Position numbers and translations under genes: made by a program
Shown here: positions 9,195-17,736 of the stretch, one piece after another
Numbering within the stretch: the first letter of the stretch is position 1
How the letters are laid out: each line of letters starts with the position of its first letter
Assembly (NCBI GenBank): GCA_963522145.1
Contig: CAUQXI010000002.1
Coordinates: 186,001 to 250,000 of the forward strand
Direction of reading: 5' to 3'
DNA length: 64,000 nucleotides
From: Mesorhizobium_B sp963522145
Lineage (GTDB): Bacteria > Pseudomonadota > Alphaproteobacteria > Rhizobiales > Rhizobiaceae
Notes under the pieces: model-generated
Told to the model about the DNA's origin: nothing
Database searches by the model: none
Seen by the model: only the letters and a program-made list of their open reading frames with translations

Positions 9195-9941
9195 TCAGCG
9201 GCCGCCGCTGACGGGCAGTGATGTTCCGGTGACATAGCTTGCGGCGTCCGAAAGCAGCCAGGCGATGCCTTCGGCCACCTCGGCGGCGGAGCCGATCCGG
9301 CCGAGTGGAACATTGCTTGCGAGCCGCTCGGCGCGCGAGGCGTCGCCGGCGCTTTCGTGGATGTCGGTAGCGATCAGCCCCGGACGCACCGCATTGACGC
9401 GGATCTGATCCGGCGCCAGCTCTTTCGAAAGGCCGACGGTCAGCGTCTCGACCGCGCCCTTCGACGCGCCGTAGTCGAGAAACTCGCCCGCTGCGCCCAG
9501 CGTCGCGGCCATGGAGGAAACATTGACGATCGAACCGCCGCTCCCGCCGTGGCGCGGCGCCATCAGCTTCACCGCCTCGCGGCAGCACAGAAACGTGCCG
9601 GTGGTGTTGACCGCCAGGGTTTGCTGCCAGCGACAAAGCGAAATGTCCTCGAGCCTTCCGATGCGGGGCAGGATGCCGGCATTGTTCACCAAACCGTCGA
9701 GCCGTCCCTGACGCTCGCGGATCGCCTCGAAGATCGCGACCACATCCTCTTCGCGGCTGATGTCGCCCGCAATGGACCAGGCCTCGCCGCCGGTCTCACG
9801 AATTGCCGATACAACGGCCTCCGCCTCGGTTCTCGCCGAGCGGTAGTTCACGACAACCCTCCAGCCGCTCCGTGCGCAGGCGAGCGAGGTCGCCGCGCCG
9901 ATGCCGCGCGAGCCTCCTGTAACCAGAACCGTCTTCGGCAT
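9195..9941 (-). CDS. Short-chain dehydrogenase/reductase (FabG-like)
   Basis: The 248-residue cytoplasmic NAD(P)-dependent oxidoreductase has TGGSRGIG at the N-terminal cofactor site, NNAG near residue 90, catalytic Ser in VNVSS and the YGASK tyrosine-lysine pair. The C-terminus VTGTSLPVSGG is the usual family end. The start has GGAAAGAGA directly upstream. It is the first gene of a two-gene unit with the VOC protein. The substrate is unknown; in this catabolic neighbourhood a hydroxyl-to-keto step on a sugar or small alcohol is plausible. Confidence 0.87.
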   Translation of the reverse strand: MPKTVLVTGGSRGIGAATSLACARSGWRVVVNYRSARTEAEAVVSAIRETGGEAWSIAGDISREEDVVAIFEAIRERQGRLDGLVNNAGILPRIGRLEDISLCRWQQTLAVNTTGTFLCCREAVKLMAPRHGGSGGSIVNVSSMAATLGAAGEFLDYGASKGAVETLTVGLSKELAPDQIRVNAVRPGLIATDIHESAGDASRAERLASNVPLGRIGSAAEVAEGIAWLLSDAASYVTGTSLPVSGGR

Positions 9942-10117
9942 TCTCTTTCCTTGATAGCGCGCGTCGCTCGCGACTACGGCGTGAAACCTCTTGTCACGGA
10001 AAGACGGTGCCCGTCACTCTGAACCCGCCCGCTTCGATGCAGCCGACGGAGAGAACAGGAAGCGCGCTTCGCTGTTTCGCCCCGGCTGCCGACAGCGCGG
10101 CAACCGCAATGCGGAGG

Positions 10118-10975
10118 TCAGAGCGGCTTAATCAGCTTCGGCGTGTCTTCTTGCTGGCCCCATTCATGCCAGGAGCCGTCATAAAGCCGCCAATGGGAAT
10201 GGCCAGTCGCTTCGAGCATGAAGCCGAGGATGGAAGCCGTGACGCCGGAGCCGCAGGTGGTGATCACCTCGCCGGACAGATCGACGCCGTGCTCGGCGAA
10301 AATCTGTGCTGCCCGCTCTGCACTGACGAAACGATGCGAGGGCGCCGGCTCGTAGAAGAGCGCCCAGGGCGTGTTGATCGCGCCGGGCATGTAGCCGGAA
10401 GGAACGCCGGGATAGCCCGAGCCTTCATGCCCGTCGAATCGCGCGGCGGTGCGCGCGTCGATGATCGCGGCGCCGCCATGCTCGACCACTTTTCGCACGT
10501 CCCCGATATCCGCGACGCGGCCCTCCGCCAGCCGGGCCGGAAAGTTCCGGGGCGCGACCGCGGCGAAGTCGCCGCTCTCGACCGGGCGTTGTTCGGCCAG
10601 CCACTTGCGCCAGCCGCCGTTGAGGATCCGCACCCGATCATGGCCGAAGGTGCGGAACATCCACCAGAGCCGAGCCGAGACATAGCCCGCATCATAGATG
10701 ATCACCTGCGTGTCCGCGCCGATGCCCAAGCTCCCGATCGTCTCGGCGAATACCTCCGGGGAGGGCAGCATGTTGACGTATGGCGAATGCGCATCCGAGA
10801 TGTCGTTCAGGTCAACGAAGCGCGCCCCGGGAATATGCCCTGCGCGGAAATCCTCGCGGGCATCCCGTCCGGCATCAGGCACATACCAGGAGCAATCCAG
10901 AACCACCCGGTCGGCGTCCGGTTCGGCCGCCAGCAGGGTGGCAAGTTCATCGGTCTCGATCAGCCAGTCGCTCAT
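10118..10975 (-). CDS. sseA: 3-mercaptopyruvate/thiosulfate sulfurtransferase
   Basis: This 285-residue protein consists of two rhodanese domains. The N-terminal one is non-catalytic (VVLDCSWYVPDAGRDA, then FRAGHIPGA). The C-terminal domain has the active-site loop CGSGVTA near residue 240, and the CGSGVTA form fits mercaptopyruvate rather than thiosulfate as donor. Length matches the SseA family. It starts 10 bp after the SDR gene upstream, which suggests cotranscription although no functional link to sugar oxidation is obvious. Confidence 0.88.
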   Translation of the reverse strand: MSDWLIETDELATLLAAEPDADRVVLDCSWYVPDAGRDAREDFRAGHIPGARFVDLNDISDAHSPYVNMLPSPEVFAETIGSLGIGADTQVIIYDAGYVSARLWWMFRTFGHDRVRILNGGWRKWLAEQRPVESGDFAAVAPRNFPARLAEGRVADIGDVRKVVEHGGAAIIDARTAARFDGHEGSGYPGVPSGYMPGAINTPWALFYEPAPSHRFVSAERAAQIFAEHGVDLSGEVITTCGSGVTASILGFMLEATGHSHWRLYDGSWHEWGQQEDTPKLIKPL

Positions 10976-10985
10976 GATCGCCCTT

Positions 10986-11801
10986 TCAACGCTCGATGCC
11001 GGGCCGGCGCGGGGTCTCGACCCAGCTTGCGCCGGTCAGCACGCCGCCATCGATCACCACATTCTGGCCGGTGATGTAGCGCGTGGCCGGGGCAACCAGA
11101 TAAAGCGCGGTGCTCACGAGATCCTCAGGGATCGCCAGCCGGCCCTGCGGGATGAAGTTGGCGAACCACTCTGCGCGATAGTCGTCGTCCCAGAGCGGCC
11201 GGGTGAATTCGGTCTGCACGAAGCCCGGCTCGATGGCATTCACCTGGATATTGTCATCGGCCCATTCATGCGCCTGCGAGCGTGTGAGCGACGTGACCGC
11301 GGCCTTGGTCGCGGCGTAGACCGAGATCGTGTCGAAGGATGTGTTCGCCGAAAGCGAGCTGAAATGCAGGATCTTGCCGCCGCGCTGGGCCTTCATCAGC
11401 GGATGCACCGCCTGCGACAGGAAATAAACCGAGCGCAGGTTGACGGAGGTGATCACGTCGAAGTCCTCGGGCGTGACCTCGGCGATCGGCTTGCGGCGGT
11501 TGGCGCCCTGAAGATTGACCAGGATGTCGATGCGGCCGGTGATTTCCTTTGCGCGGGCGACAAGCTCGCCCGCCGCTTCCGCCGTGCTGAGATCGGCCTG
11601 AAGGCCGGTGAATTCGACCCCCTTTGCCGCGAAATCCTGCGCGAGGCGGTCGAGCCGTTCCTGCGAAAGGTCATGGATGATCACGGTCGCGCCGGCGCGG
11701 GCAAGTCCCTCGGAGATGGCGGAGCCGATGGCTCCGGCGCCCCCTGCCAGCAGCGCGGTCTTTCCGCCGAGCCCGAACAGATCTGAAAGGTAGCTGGACA
11801 T
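10986..11801 (-). CDS. SDR oxidoreductase (gluconate 5-dehydrogenase/KduD-like)
   Basis: The 271-residue protein has an SDR cofactor motif GGAGAIG, the NLQGAN variant of the NNAG motif, catalytic Ser in LHFSSLSA and YAATK. The end reads YITGQNVVIDGG. Relatives oxidise sugar acids or reduce keto-sugar acids. The start at 11801 is preceded by GAGGAAA; the open frame continues to 11876 without a better start. It is transcribed divergently from the ribose-type ABC operon at 12.1 kb, so it may act on the acid made by that operon's dehydrogenase and lactonase. That link is inference from position. Confidence 0.82.
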   Translation of the reverse strand: MSSYLSDLFGLGGKTALLAGGAGAIGSAISEGLARAGATVIIHDLSQERLDRLAQDFAAKGVEFTGLQADLSTAEAAGELVARAKEITGRIDILVNLQGANRRKPIAEVTPEDFDVITSVNLRSVYFLSQAVHPLMKAQRGGKILHFSSLSANTSFDTISVYAATKAAVTSLTRSQAHEWADDNIQVNAIEPGFVQTEFTRPLWDDDYRAEWFANFIPQGRLAIPEDLVSTALYLVAPATRYITGQNVVIDGGVLTGASWVETPRRPGIER

Positions 11802-11930
11802 GTCGCATTTCCTCGTGCAGCGCCGGAAGGGCCCGTGCTGCGTGGCAGGCGTGAGTGTTCGGCAAGCATTTCTCACTTGCCGTCCGGAGGAAAGGCAAAG
11901 CTTTTTTCGTGCCCCATTGCAAGGAAGGCT

Positions 11931-11959
11931 ATGCCGACAGCACGCAGAACCATGCCGAC
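11931..11959. promoter_or_regulatory. Direct repeat in the divergent control region (possible regulator site)
   Basis: ATGCCGAC occurs at 11931-11938 and again at 11952-11959, exactly 21 bp apart start to start, which is two helical turns. The pair lies between the divergent SDR gene and the ABC operon. Spacing of 21 bp on one DNA face is typical of activators that bind direct half-sites. No regulator gene is adjacent, so the binder is unknown. Confidence 0.35.
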
Positions 11960-12110
11960 GCGTCTATTTTTCTCCGATGGAAAAGGCGCGCTTTTTGTAG
12001 AGGCGGGGATTATTAAACCTGCCTGACCGCACATTCTGGAATGATTTTGTTTTGCAGGTGTGTGGGAAACGGTATGGTAAGTGGCGTTGCTATCCTTGCA
12101 CTATCAGATT

Positions 12111-12123
12111 GTGGTTAAACCAC
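12111..12123. promoter_or_regulatory. Palindrome just upstream of the ABC operon start (possible operator)
   Basis: GTGGT-taa-ACCAC is a perfect 13-bp inverted repeat ending 14 bp before the GTG start of the binding-protein gene and nearly touching its ribosome-binding site. A repressor bound here, or a hairpin in the mRNA, would block expression. No dedicated regulator gene lies nearby. Confidence 0.35.
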
Positions 12124-12137
12124 CAGGAGTTGTTATC

Positions 12138-13112
12138 GTGCTGAAACGTTCGTTCCTTCTCGCGGCCTCCGCCGCAGCTTTGGTGGGTGCTCTGGGGTTG
12201 CCGGCAATCGGCGCGCCGAAAGGCAAGGACGCGGAGGTGACCATTCTCGTCTCGCCGCTGACCTTTGCCTTCCCGCATTTCGTTTTTCTGACCGACGAGC
12301 TCAAGGATGAGGCCACCAAGCTCGGCAAGGTGAATATCGTGGTCGCGGATGGCCAGCTCTCCGCCCCGAAGCAGATCGCCGACATCGAGGCCGCCATCGT
12401 CCAGGGCGTAGACGGCATCATCCTCGCTCCCGCCGAAGCCGACGCGCTGGCAGGGGTGGTGAAGCAGGCGATCGACGCCGGCATCGCCGTGGTTACCGTG
12501 GATCGCCCGGTCAACGGCGTGCCGGAGGTGCTGGCGAATGTCGCGGCCGACAACTTCAAGGGAGCCGAGGCGCAGGGTGAAGCCGTGGTCAAGGCGTTCC
12601 CCGATGGCGCGACCATCGTGAACCTGCAGGGCATTCCGGGCGACAAGACCGCGAACGACCGCAATGGCGGCGCGCACAAGGTGCTCGACGCGGCGGGCAA
12701 GAAGTACAATTTCGTTGCCGAGCAGGCCGGCAATTTCTCCCGCGACAAGGGGCTGGAGGTGACCGAGAACATCCTGACCGGCCTTCCCGAGGCGCCGCAG
12801 GTCATCATCGCCGCCAATGACGACATGGCGCTCGGTGCAGCCCAGGCGGTCGAGGCCCGCGGCCTGAAGGGCAAGGTCGCGATCTATGGCTATGATGGTT
12901 CGGAGGATGCGTTGAAGGCGGTGAAGTCCGGCGCTCTCGCTGCGACCGTGGATCAGTTCCCGGGCTTGCAGGGCCGCACCGCCATCAACACTCTGGTTGC
13001 CTTCATTCGCGAAGGCACAAAGCCGGAAAGCAACAATGTGCTGGTTTCCCCGGTGGCGATCACCGCCGACAATCTCGACAAGGCCGAGCGGGTTGGCCTG
13101 ATCGGTAAATGA
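12138..13112 (+). CDS. Periplasmic sugar-binding protein of a ribose-type ABC importer
   Basis: The 324-residue protein starts at GTG 12138, preceded by CAGGAG with 8-nt spacing; an in-frame ATG at 12081 lies in the control region and would add a non-signal N-terminus. An N-terminal signal peptide (KRSFLLAASAAALVGALG) is followed by a type I periplasmic-binding fold (peripBP_4): QIADIEAAIVQGVDGIILAP, VVTVDRPV and IIAANDDMALGAAQA are family hallmarks of RbsB-like proteins. It delivers a monosaccharide to the permease encoded two genes downstream. The next gene overlaps its stop by four bases. Confidence 0.9.
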   Translation: MLKRSFLLAASAAALVGALGLPAIGAPKGKDAEVTILVSPLTFAFPHFVFLTDELKDEATKLGKVNIVVADGQLSAPKQIADIEAAIVQGVDGIILAPAEADALAGVVKQAIDAGIAVVTVDRPVNGVPEVLANVAADNFKGAEAQGEAVVKAFPDGATIVNLQGIPGDKTANDRNGGAHKVLDAAGKKYNFVAEQAGNFSRDKGLEVTENILTGLPEAPQVIIAANDDMALGAAQAVEARGLKGKVAIYGYDGSEDALKAVKSGALAATVDQFPGLQGRTAINTLVAFIREGTKPESNNVLVSPVAITADNLDKAERVGLIGK

Positions 13113-14689
13113 GCCTTTCGTCTTCCCTTCCGGGGAAGGAACAGGAGCCGGGGCGCGCAAGCAGCCCCGGCTTTCGCCTGTCAGGCGAAGCCGTGCTGGA
13201 AGCGCATCAGCTGGTGAAGCGCTTCTTCGGCGTCACCGTGCTTCACGGCGTCTCGCTGACGCTCGTTCCGGGCGAGGTCCGCGCGCTTCTGGGGGAGAAC
13301 GGGGCGGGCAAGTCCACGATGATCAACCTGCTTTCGGGCGTTTATCAGCCCGACGGCGGCGAGTTGCGGCTCGACGGCGTGCCGGTGCGCTTCGCGCGCC
13401 CGCTTGAGGCCGATCATGCCGGGATCAGCGTGATCCGGCAGGAGCTTTCGCTGTTTCCCGACCTGACGGTGGCCGAGGCGATCTTTGCCGGCCATCTGCC
13501 GGTCAACGCTCTCGGCCTCGTCGACTGGAAGCGCATCCGCGACGCCGCCCGCAAGGCGCTGGCGCGGCTCGGGCTTGCCGTCGACGTTCGCGCCACGGTC
13601 GCGGGCCTTTCGGTCGCGCAGCAGCAGATGGTCGAGATCGCCCGCGCGCTGACCCGCAGGTCCAGGGTCGTCATCATGGATGAGCCGACCGCCTCCCTGT
13701 CGCCCCACGAGGTGGCGCATCTGGGCGAGATCATCGCGCAGCTTTCCCGGGAAGGGGTCGCGGTGCTTTATGTCAGCCACCGGCTCGATGAGGTCCGTGC
13801 ATTCTGCTCGACCTATACCGTTCTGCGCGATGGCAAAGCGGTGTCGTCGGGCCATGTCGCGGAGACAAACACCGCCTCGCTCATCCGCGACATGGCGGGA
13901 CGCGAGGTGACATTCGGCGCTCGCGGGGTGCCGCGTATCTCCGGCGCCCCCGTGCTGGAGGTCCGACACCTTGCCTCGCGCCCCGCGATCCGCGGCGGCC
14001 GGCGCGTTCGCGATGTGAGCTTCACCCTTCACGCGAGCGAAATCCTCGGTCTTGCCGGCATCGTCGGCGCTGGACGGACCGAAACCGCCCGGATGATCTT
14101 CGGCCTCGATCCGGTCGGCGGCGGAGAGATCCTGCTGAAAGGACAGCCGTTTCAGGCCGCGTCGCCGGCGGCGGCGATGAAGAACGGGATCGCATATCTG
14201 TCCGAGGACCGGAAAGGCCTCTCGATCCTGCCCGACCGCTCGGTCCTTGAGAATTTCGCCCTGACGGGGGCGGTGCCTGCGGGCCCGCTCGGCTATAACG
14301 ACAAGCGTGGCGAGGGGCGGCTTCTGGATGATTTCGTGAAGCGGCTCGGCATCCGCGCCTCCGGCCCGCGCGCTGCCATGACGACGCTTTCGGGCGGCAA
14401 CCAGCAGAAGGTGATCCTCGCCCGCTGGATCGCGCTGAAGCCCGCAGTGCTGATCGTCGACGAGCCGACGCGCGGCATCGACGTGGGCGCCAAGGAGGAT
14501 GTCCATGGGCTGATCCGGACCATTGCCTCTCAAGGCGTTGCCGTGCTTCTGATCTCGTCGGATCTGCCGGAGGTGATGAGCCTTTCCGACCGGATCGTCA
14601 CCCTGCGCGAAGGTGAGACCACGTCGGATCAACCCGCTGCGGCCGCCACGGCCGAGGGCCTGATGGCCGGCATGACCCGACGCGACTGA
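13109..14689 (+). CDS. Sugar ABC transporter ATP-binding protein, RbsA/XylG type (two ATPase domains)
   Basis: This 526-residue duplicated ATPase belongs to a CUT2 importer. The first domain has Walker A GENGAGKST, signature-like LSVAQQQ and Walker B VVIMDEPTASLS. The second has a degenerate Walker A (GIVGAGRTE), signature LSGGNQQKV and VLIVDEPTRGIDVG. The degenerate second site is normal for the family. The start overlaps the previous stop (ATGA), which indicates translational coupling. The roughly 25 residues before the first domain are poorly conserved, so a later start is possible. Confidence 0.92.
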   Translation: MSLSSSLPGKEQEPGRASSPGFRLSGEAVLEAHQLVKRFFGVTVLHGVSLTLVPGEVRALLGENGAGKSTMINLLSGVYQPDGGELRLDGVPVRFARPLEADHAGISVIRQELSLFPDLTVAEAIFAGHLPVNALGLVDWKRIRDAARKALARLGLAVDVRATVAGLSVAQQQMVEIARALTRRSRVVIMDEPTASLSPHEVAHLGEIIAQLSREGVAVLYVSHRLDEVRAFCSTYTVLRDGKAVSSGHVAETNTASLIRDMAGREVTFGARGVPRISGAPVLEVRHLASRPAIRGGRRVRDVSFTLHASEILGLAGIVGAGRTETARMIFGLDPVGGGEILLKGQPFQAASPAAAMKNGIAYLSEDRKGLSILPDRSVLENFALTGAVPAGPLGYNDKRGEGRLLDDFVKRLGIRASGPRAAMTTLSGGNQQKVILARWIALKPAVLIVDEPTRGIDVGAKEDVHGLIRTIASQGVAVLLISSDLPEVMSLSDRIVTLREGETTSDQPAAAATAEGLMAGMTRRD

Positions 14690-14716
14690 CACGCCGGGAT
14701 GGAAGGAACCACCACG

Positions 14717-15724
14717 ATGAGCGCCAGCCCGGCAGACAACCTGACACGCGCCCGGCTGTTCGCCCTGCTGGGCAGGCTCGCGCCGCTGATCTTCCTGCTG
14801 ATCCTCGTGATCATCTTCGCCAGCCTGCAGCCGCGCTTCCTGATGCCGCTGAACCTTTTCAACATCCTGCGCCAAGTCTCGATCTACGGCATCATCGCGG
14901 TGGGGATGACGTTTGTGATCCTGATCCGGGGCATCGATCTGTCCGTGGGCTCACTGGTCGCCATGTCGGGGCTGTGCGCGGCGGTGGTCGCAAGCGGCCG
15001 GATCGACGCGACCTTGGCGCTGCCGTCGGGCGGCGGCGGGCATCACTGGGCGCTTGCCGCGCTGGCCGCGATACTGGTCGGCACGCTTGCCGGTCTCCTG
15101 CAGGGAGTGGCGGTCGCCTGGCTGTCGGTTCCGGCCTTTGTCGTGACCCTGGGCGGCATGACCGTGTTTCGCGGCATCGCGCTGACGATCGGCAATGGCG
15201 GGCCGATTTCGGGCTTCGACGAGGCGTTTGGCTGGTGGGGGAGGGGCATGATCGGACTGGTGCCGGTGCCGGTCCTGATCTTTGCCGCCGTGGCACTCGT
15301 GGCCTGGCTGGTGCTGACCCAGACGCGCTTTGGGCGCGCAGTCTATGCGGTCGGGTCCAACCCCGAGGCGGCGCGGCTGTCGGGGATCAATGTCAGCGGC
15401 GTGACGGTGGCCGTTTACGGGCTGATCGGCTTCTGCTCGGGGCTGGGCGGCTTCGTCCTCGCCTCGCGGCTGAACTCGGCCGAGGCGGTTGCGGGCACCG
15501 GCTATGAGCTGACCGCCATCGCGGCTGTCGTGATCGGCGGCACCAGCCTTTATGGCGGCACGGGCGGCGTGGCGGGCACGGTGATCGGCGCGCTTTTGAC
15601 CGGCGTCCTGCTCAACGGCCTCGTGATCCTCAATGTTTCGCCCTACACGCAGCAAATCCTCGTCGGGCTGATCATCGTGGCTGCCGTCGCCTTCGACCAC
15701 TTCATCAAGAGGCAAAGCAGATGA
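14717..15724 (+). CDS. Sugar ABC transporter permease, RbsC/AraH type
   Basis: The 335-residue membrane protein has eight to ten hydrophobic segments and the CUT2 permease hallmarks GIDLSVGS (about residue 77), VYAVGSNPEAARLSGI and a GGTSLYGG loop. ATG 14717 follows GGAAGGA by 9 nt; the ATG at 14699 lacks a good site. It would form a homodimeric channel for the sugar bound by the upstream periplasmic protein. The gene overlaps the following lactonase-like gene by four bases. Confidence 0.9.
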   Translation: MSASPADNLTRARLFALLGRLAPLIFLLILVIIFASLQPRFLMPLNLFNILRQVSIYGIIAVGMTFVILIRGIDLSVGSLVAMSGLCAAVVASGRIDATLALPSGGGGHHWALAALAAILVGTLAGLLQGVAVAWLSVPAFVVTLGGMTVFRGIALTIGNGGPISGFDEAFGWWGRGMIGLVPVPVLIFAAVALVAWLVLTQTRFGRAVYAVGSNPEAARLSGINVSGVTVAVYGLIGFCSGLGGFVLASRLNSAEAVAGTGYELTAIAAVVIGGTSLYGGTGGVAGTVIGALLTGVLLNGLVILNVSPYTQQILVGLIIVAAVAFDHFIKRQSR

Positions 15725-17658
15725 GCCGCGCCGTTCTCCTGACCGGGACCTCCCTCGCCGAAAGCCCGACCCGCCTCCTGCAGGCCGGCAGGCTGGAGGC
15801 CACCTTCGATGCCGGAGCCCTGCGCTGGATCCGCTGGAACGGGATCGAGGTTCTGCGCGGGCTGATGTTCCTTGTCCGCACCCCCGGCTGGGGCACGCCG
15901 GCGCCGGCGATGACCGCTCTTGCGGTCAGCGAGGAGGCTTCGGGCTTTTCCGTGAGCTATCACGCGCATTATGGGCTGCCGGGAAAGGGCGTCCGGGTTG
16001 GAATCCGGCTGACCGGCGAGGCCTCGGGCCGGCTGCGCGCCGAGGCCGACATTCGCGCCGAGGCTCCTTTCGACACCAACCGCACGGGCTTCGTGATCCT
16101 GCACCCGCTCGATGGCTTCGCAGGCACTCAAGCTTCCGTCGATCACGCCTCGGCGCCAGCGCGCGATCTCGTGATTCCGGCGCAGATTTCGCCCGGCCAG
16201 CCGGTGATGGACATGCGCGCGATCACCCATCGTCCGGTTCCCGGCCTCGCGGCGGAGACACGCTTCGACGGCGATGTCTTCGAGATGGAGGATCACCGCA
16301 ACTGGTCCGACGCTTCGTTCAAGACCTATAGCCGGCCGATCGGTCTTCCCTATCCCTACACGCTGACGCCAGACGCGCCGGTTGTTCAGTCGGTGACGGT
16401 GACGCTGACCGATCATGGCGTTGAAGCTCAGGCGGCAGCCGTGGTCGAAACGCCGGCAGACGCCCCTCGGCACCTGCCCGAATATGCGCTGCCGCTCGAT
16501 CGGCTCGCTGATGCGGCGGCGGCGCTGGCCTGGCCGGACGCGATGCGGGCGCTCGCTCCGGGCTGGCTCCTGCTCCGCCATGACGCGACGCTGGAAACAA
16601 GGGAGGCCGACCTTTCACCGCTGGCAAAGCTGCTGGCTTTGACAGGCGCGAAGCTCGAGGTGCAGGCGATTCTGGCCGGCCTTTCAGACGAGGCGGCCGA
16701 AGGGGAGATCGCGGCGCTCGCCGCGCGGTTCACCTCTGCAGGAATTGTGCCCGAGCGGATCGGTGCTTTCGCGAAGATCGACGAGCAGAGCTTCCAGCCC
16801 GTCGAGGAGCGTCCGCCGCATCCCTCGGAAGCGGCGATCGCGGCCAGCCTGCAACAGCATTTTTCCGCGGCTGAACGGATCGGCGGTACGCCTGCCTTCT
16901 TCACCGAGTTCAACCGCAAGCGGCCCGATCCCGCGCTGTGGCAAGGGCTGAGCTTCGCGACGACGCCGGTGGTTCATGCATCTGACGACGCGTCCGTGAT
17001 GGAAACCCTGCAATCCCTGCCGCATATCCTCGCCTCGGCTCAGGCGCTTTCCGGCGGTCTCCCGCTTGGCGTCGGCCCCACGGGCATCGGCGCGCGCATC
17101 AACCCCTACGGGCCTGGGCCTTCGATCAACCCGCCGGAAACGCGGGAAGGGATGGCCGCGCGCGATCCGCGTCAGCGCGGGCTCTTCGCCGCCGCCTGGA
17201 TCACCGGCTATCTGACCCAAATCGCCCCCTTCGCGCCCTCACGCTTTGCTTTCGGCGCGACAACCGGCGCTTTCGGCCTGATCTCGACGCGTCAAGAGTA
17301 CTCCCGGTCGTTCTGGGACGATCTGCCCGAAGGCGCGCTGTATCCGCTTTATCAAGTGGCCCGCATCGTGGCGGCGGCCGGCGGCGGCGAGGTGCTGGAG
17401 ACCGAGACCCGAAACGGGGTGGCAAGGCTCGTCTGGCGCAAACGGGGGCGGCGCCATGCATTGATCGCCAACCTGACGCCTGCTTCGCAGCCGCTGTCCG
17501 AGGTGCCGTTCGACCGCCCGCTGATGCTGCTGCTCGATGCGGCAAGCCTCGGAGGTCTCGCCCGCGACCCGGCCGCGTCCACGCCGCGCGCGCAGCAGTC
17601 GCCTGAAGCACTCGACGCCTACGCTGTGCTGTATCTCGAAGAACAAGGGACGAGATGA
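15721..17658 (+). CDS. Probable D-apionate lactonase (ApnL)-like protein
   Basis: This 645-residue protein has no signal peptide. It appears to have three parts: an N-terminal beta-rich domain (roughly 1-230, with HPLDGFAG and DHRNWSDASFKTY), a middle TIM-barrel-like part containing FFTEFNRKRPD and ARINPYGP, and a small C-terminal beta domain (from about 555). Size and this layout recall the D-apionate lactonases that open D-apionolactone to D-apionate in apiose catabolism; this is from memory of the family, not an alignment. It is translationally coupled to the permease and followed by an aldose 1-dehydrogenase-type reductase, consistent with an aldose-lactone-acid route. Another aldonolactonase or a glycoside hydrolase is possible. 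Confidence 0.55.
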   Translation: MSRAVLLTGTSLAESPTRLLQAGRLEATFDAGALRWIRWNGIEVLRGLMFLVRTPGWGTPAPAMTALAVSEEASGFSVSYHAHYGLPGKGVRVGIRLTGEASGRLRAEADIRAEAPFDTNRTGFVILHPLDGFAGTQASVDHASAPARDLVIPAQISPGQPVMDMRAITHRPVPGLAAETRFDGDVFEMEDHRNWSDASFKTYSRPIGLPYPYTLTPDAPVVQSVTVTLTDHGVEAQAAAVVETPADAPRHLPEYALPLDRLADAAAALAWPDAMRALAPGWLLLRHDATLETREADLSPLAKLLALTGAKLEVQAILAGLSDEAAEGEIAALAARFTSAGIVPERIGAFAKIDEQSFQPVEERPPHPSEAAIAASLQQHFSAAERIGGTPAFFTEFNRKRPDPALWQGLSFATTPVVHASDDASVMETLQSLPHILASAQALSGGLPLGVGPTGIGARINPYGPGPSINPPETREGMAARDPRQRGLFAAAWITGYLTQIAPFAPSRFAFGATTGAFGLISTRQEYSRSFWDDLPEGALYPLYQVARIVAAAGGGEVLETETRNGVARLVWRKRGRRHALIANLTPASQPLSEVPFDRPLMLLLDAASLGGLARDPAASTPRAQQSPEALDAYAVLYLEEQGTR

Positions 17659-17736
17659 TGCGTCTTGCCGCAGACGCTTTCGGGGCAGCCCCGTGGGCCG
17701 TGCTCGAACCCTCTTTTTGTTTGAAGGAAGCATGAG

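Noticed and set aside
13181..14875. A 564-codon open frame on the minus strand
   Set aside because: It is antisense to the RbsA-type ATPase gene and has no recognisable motif or ribosome-binding site.
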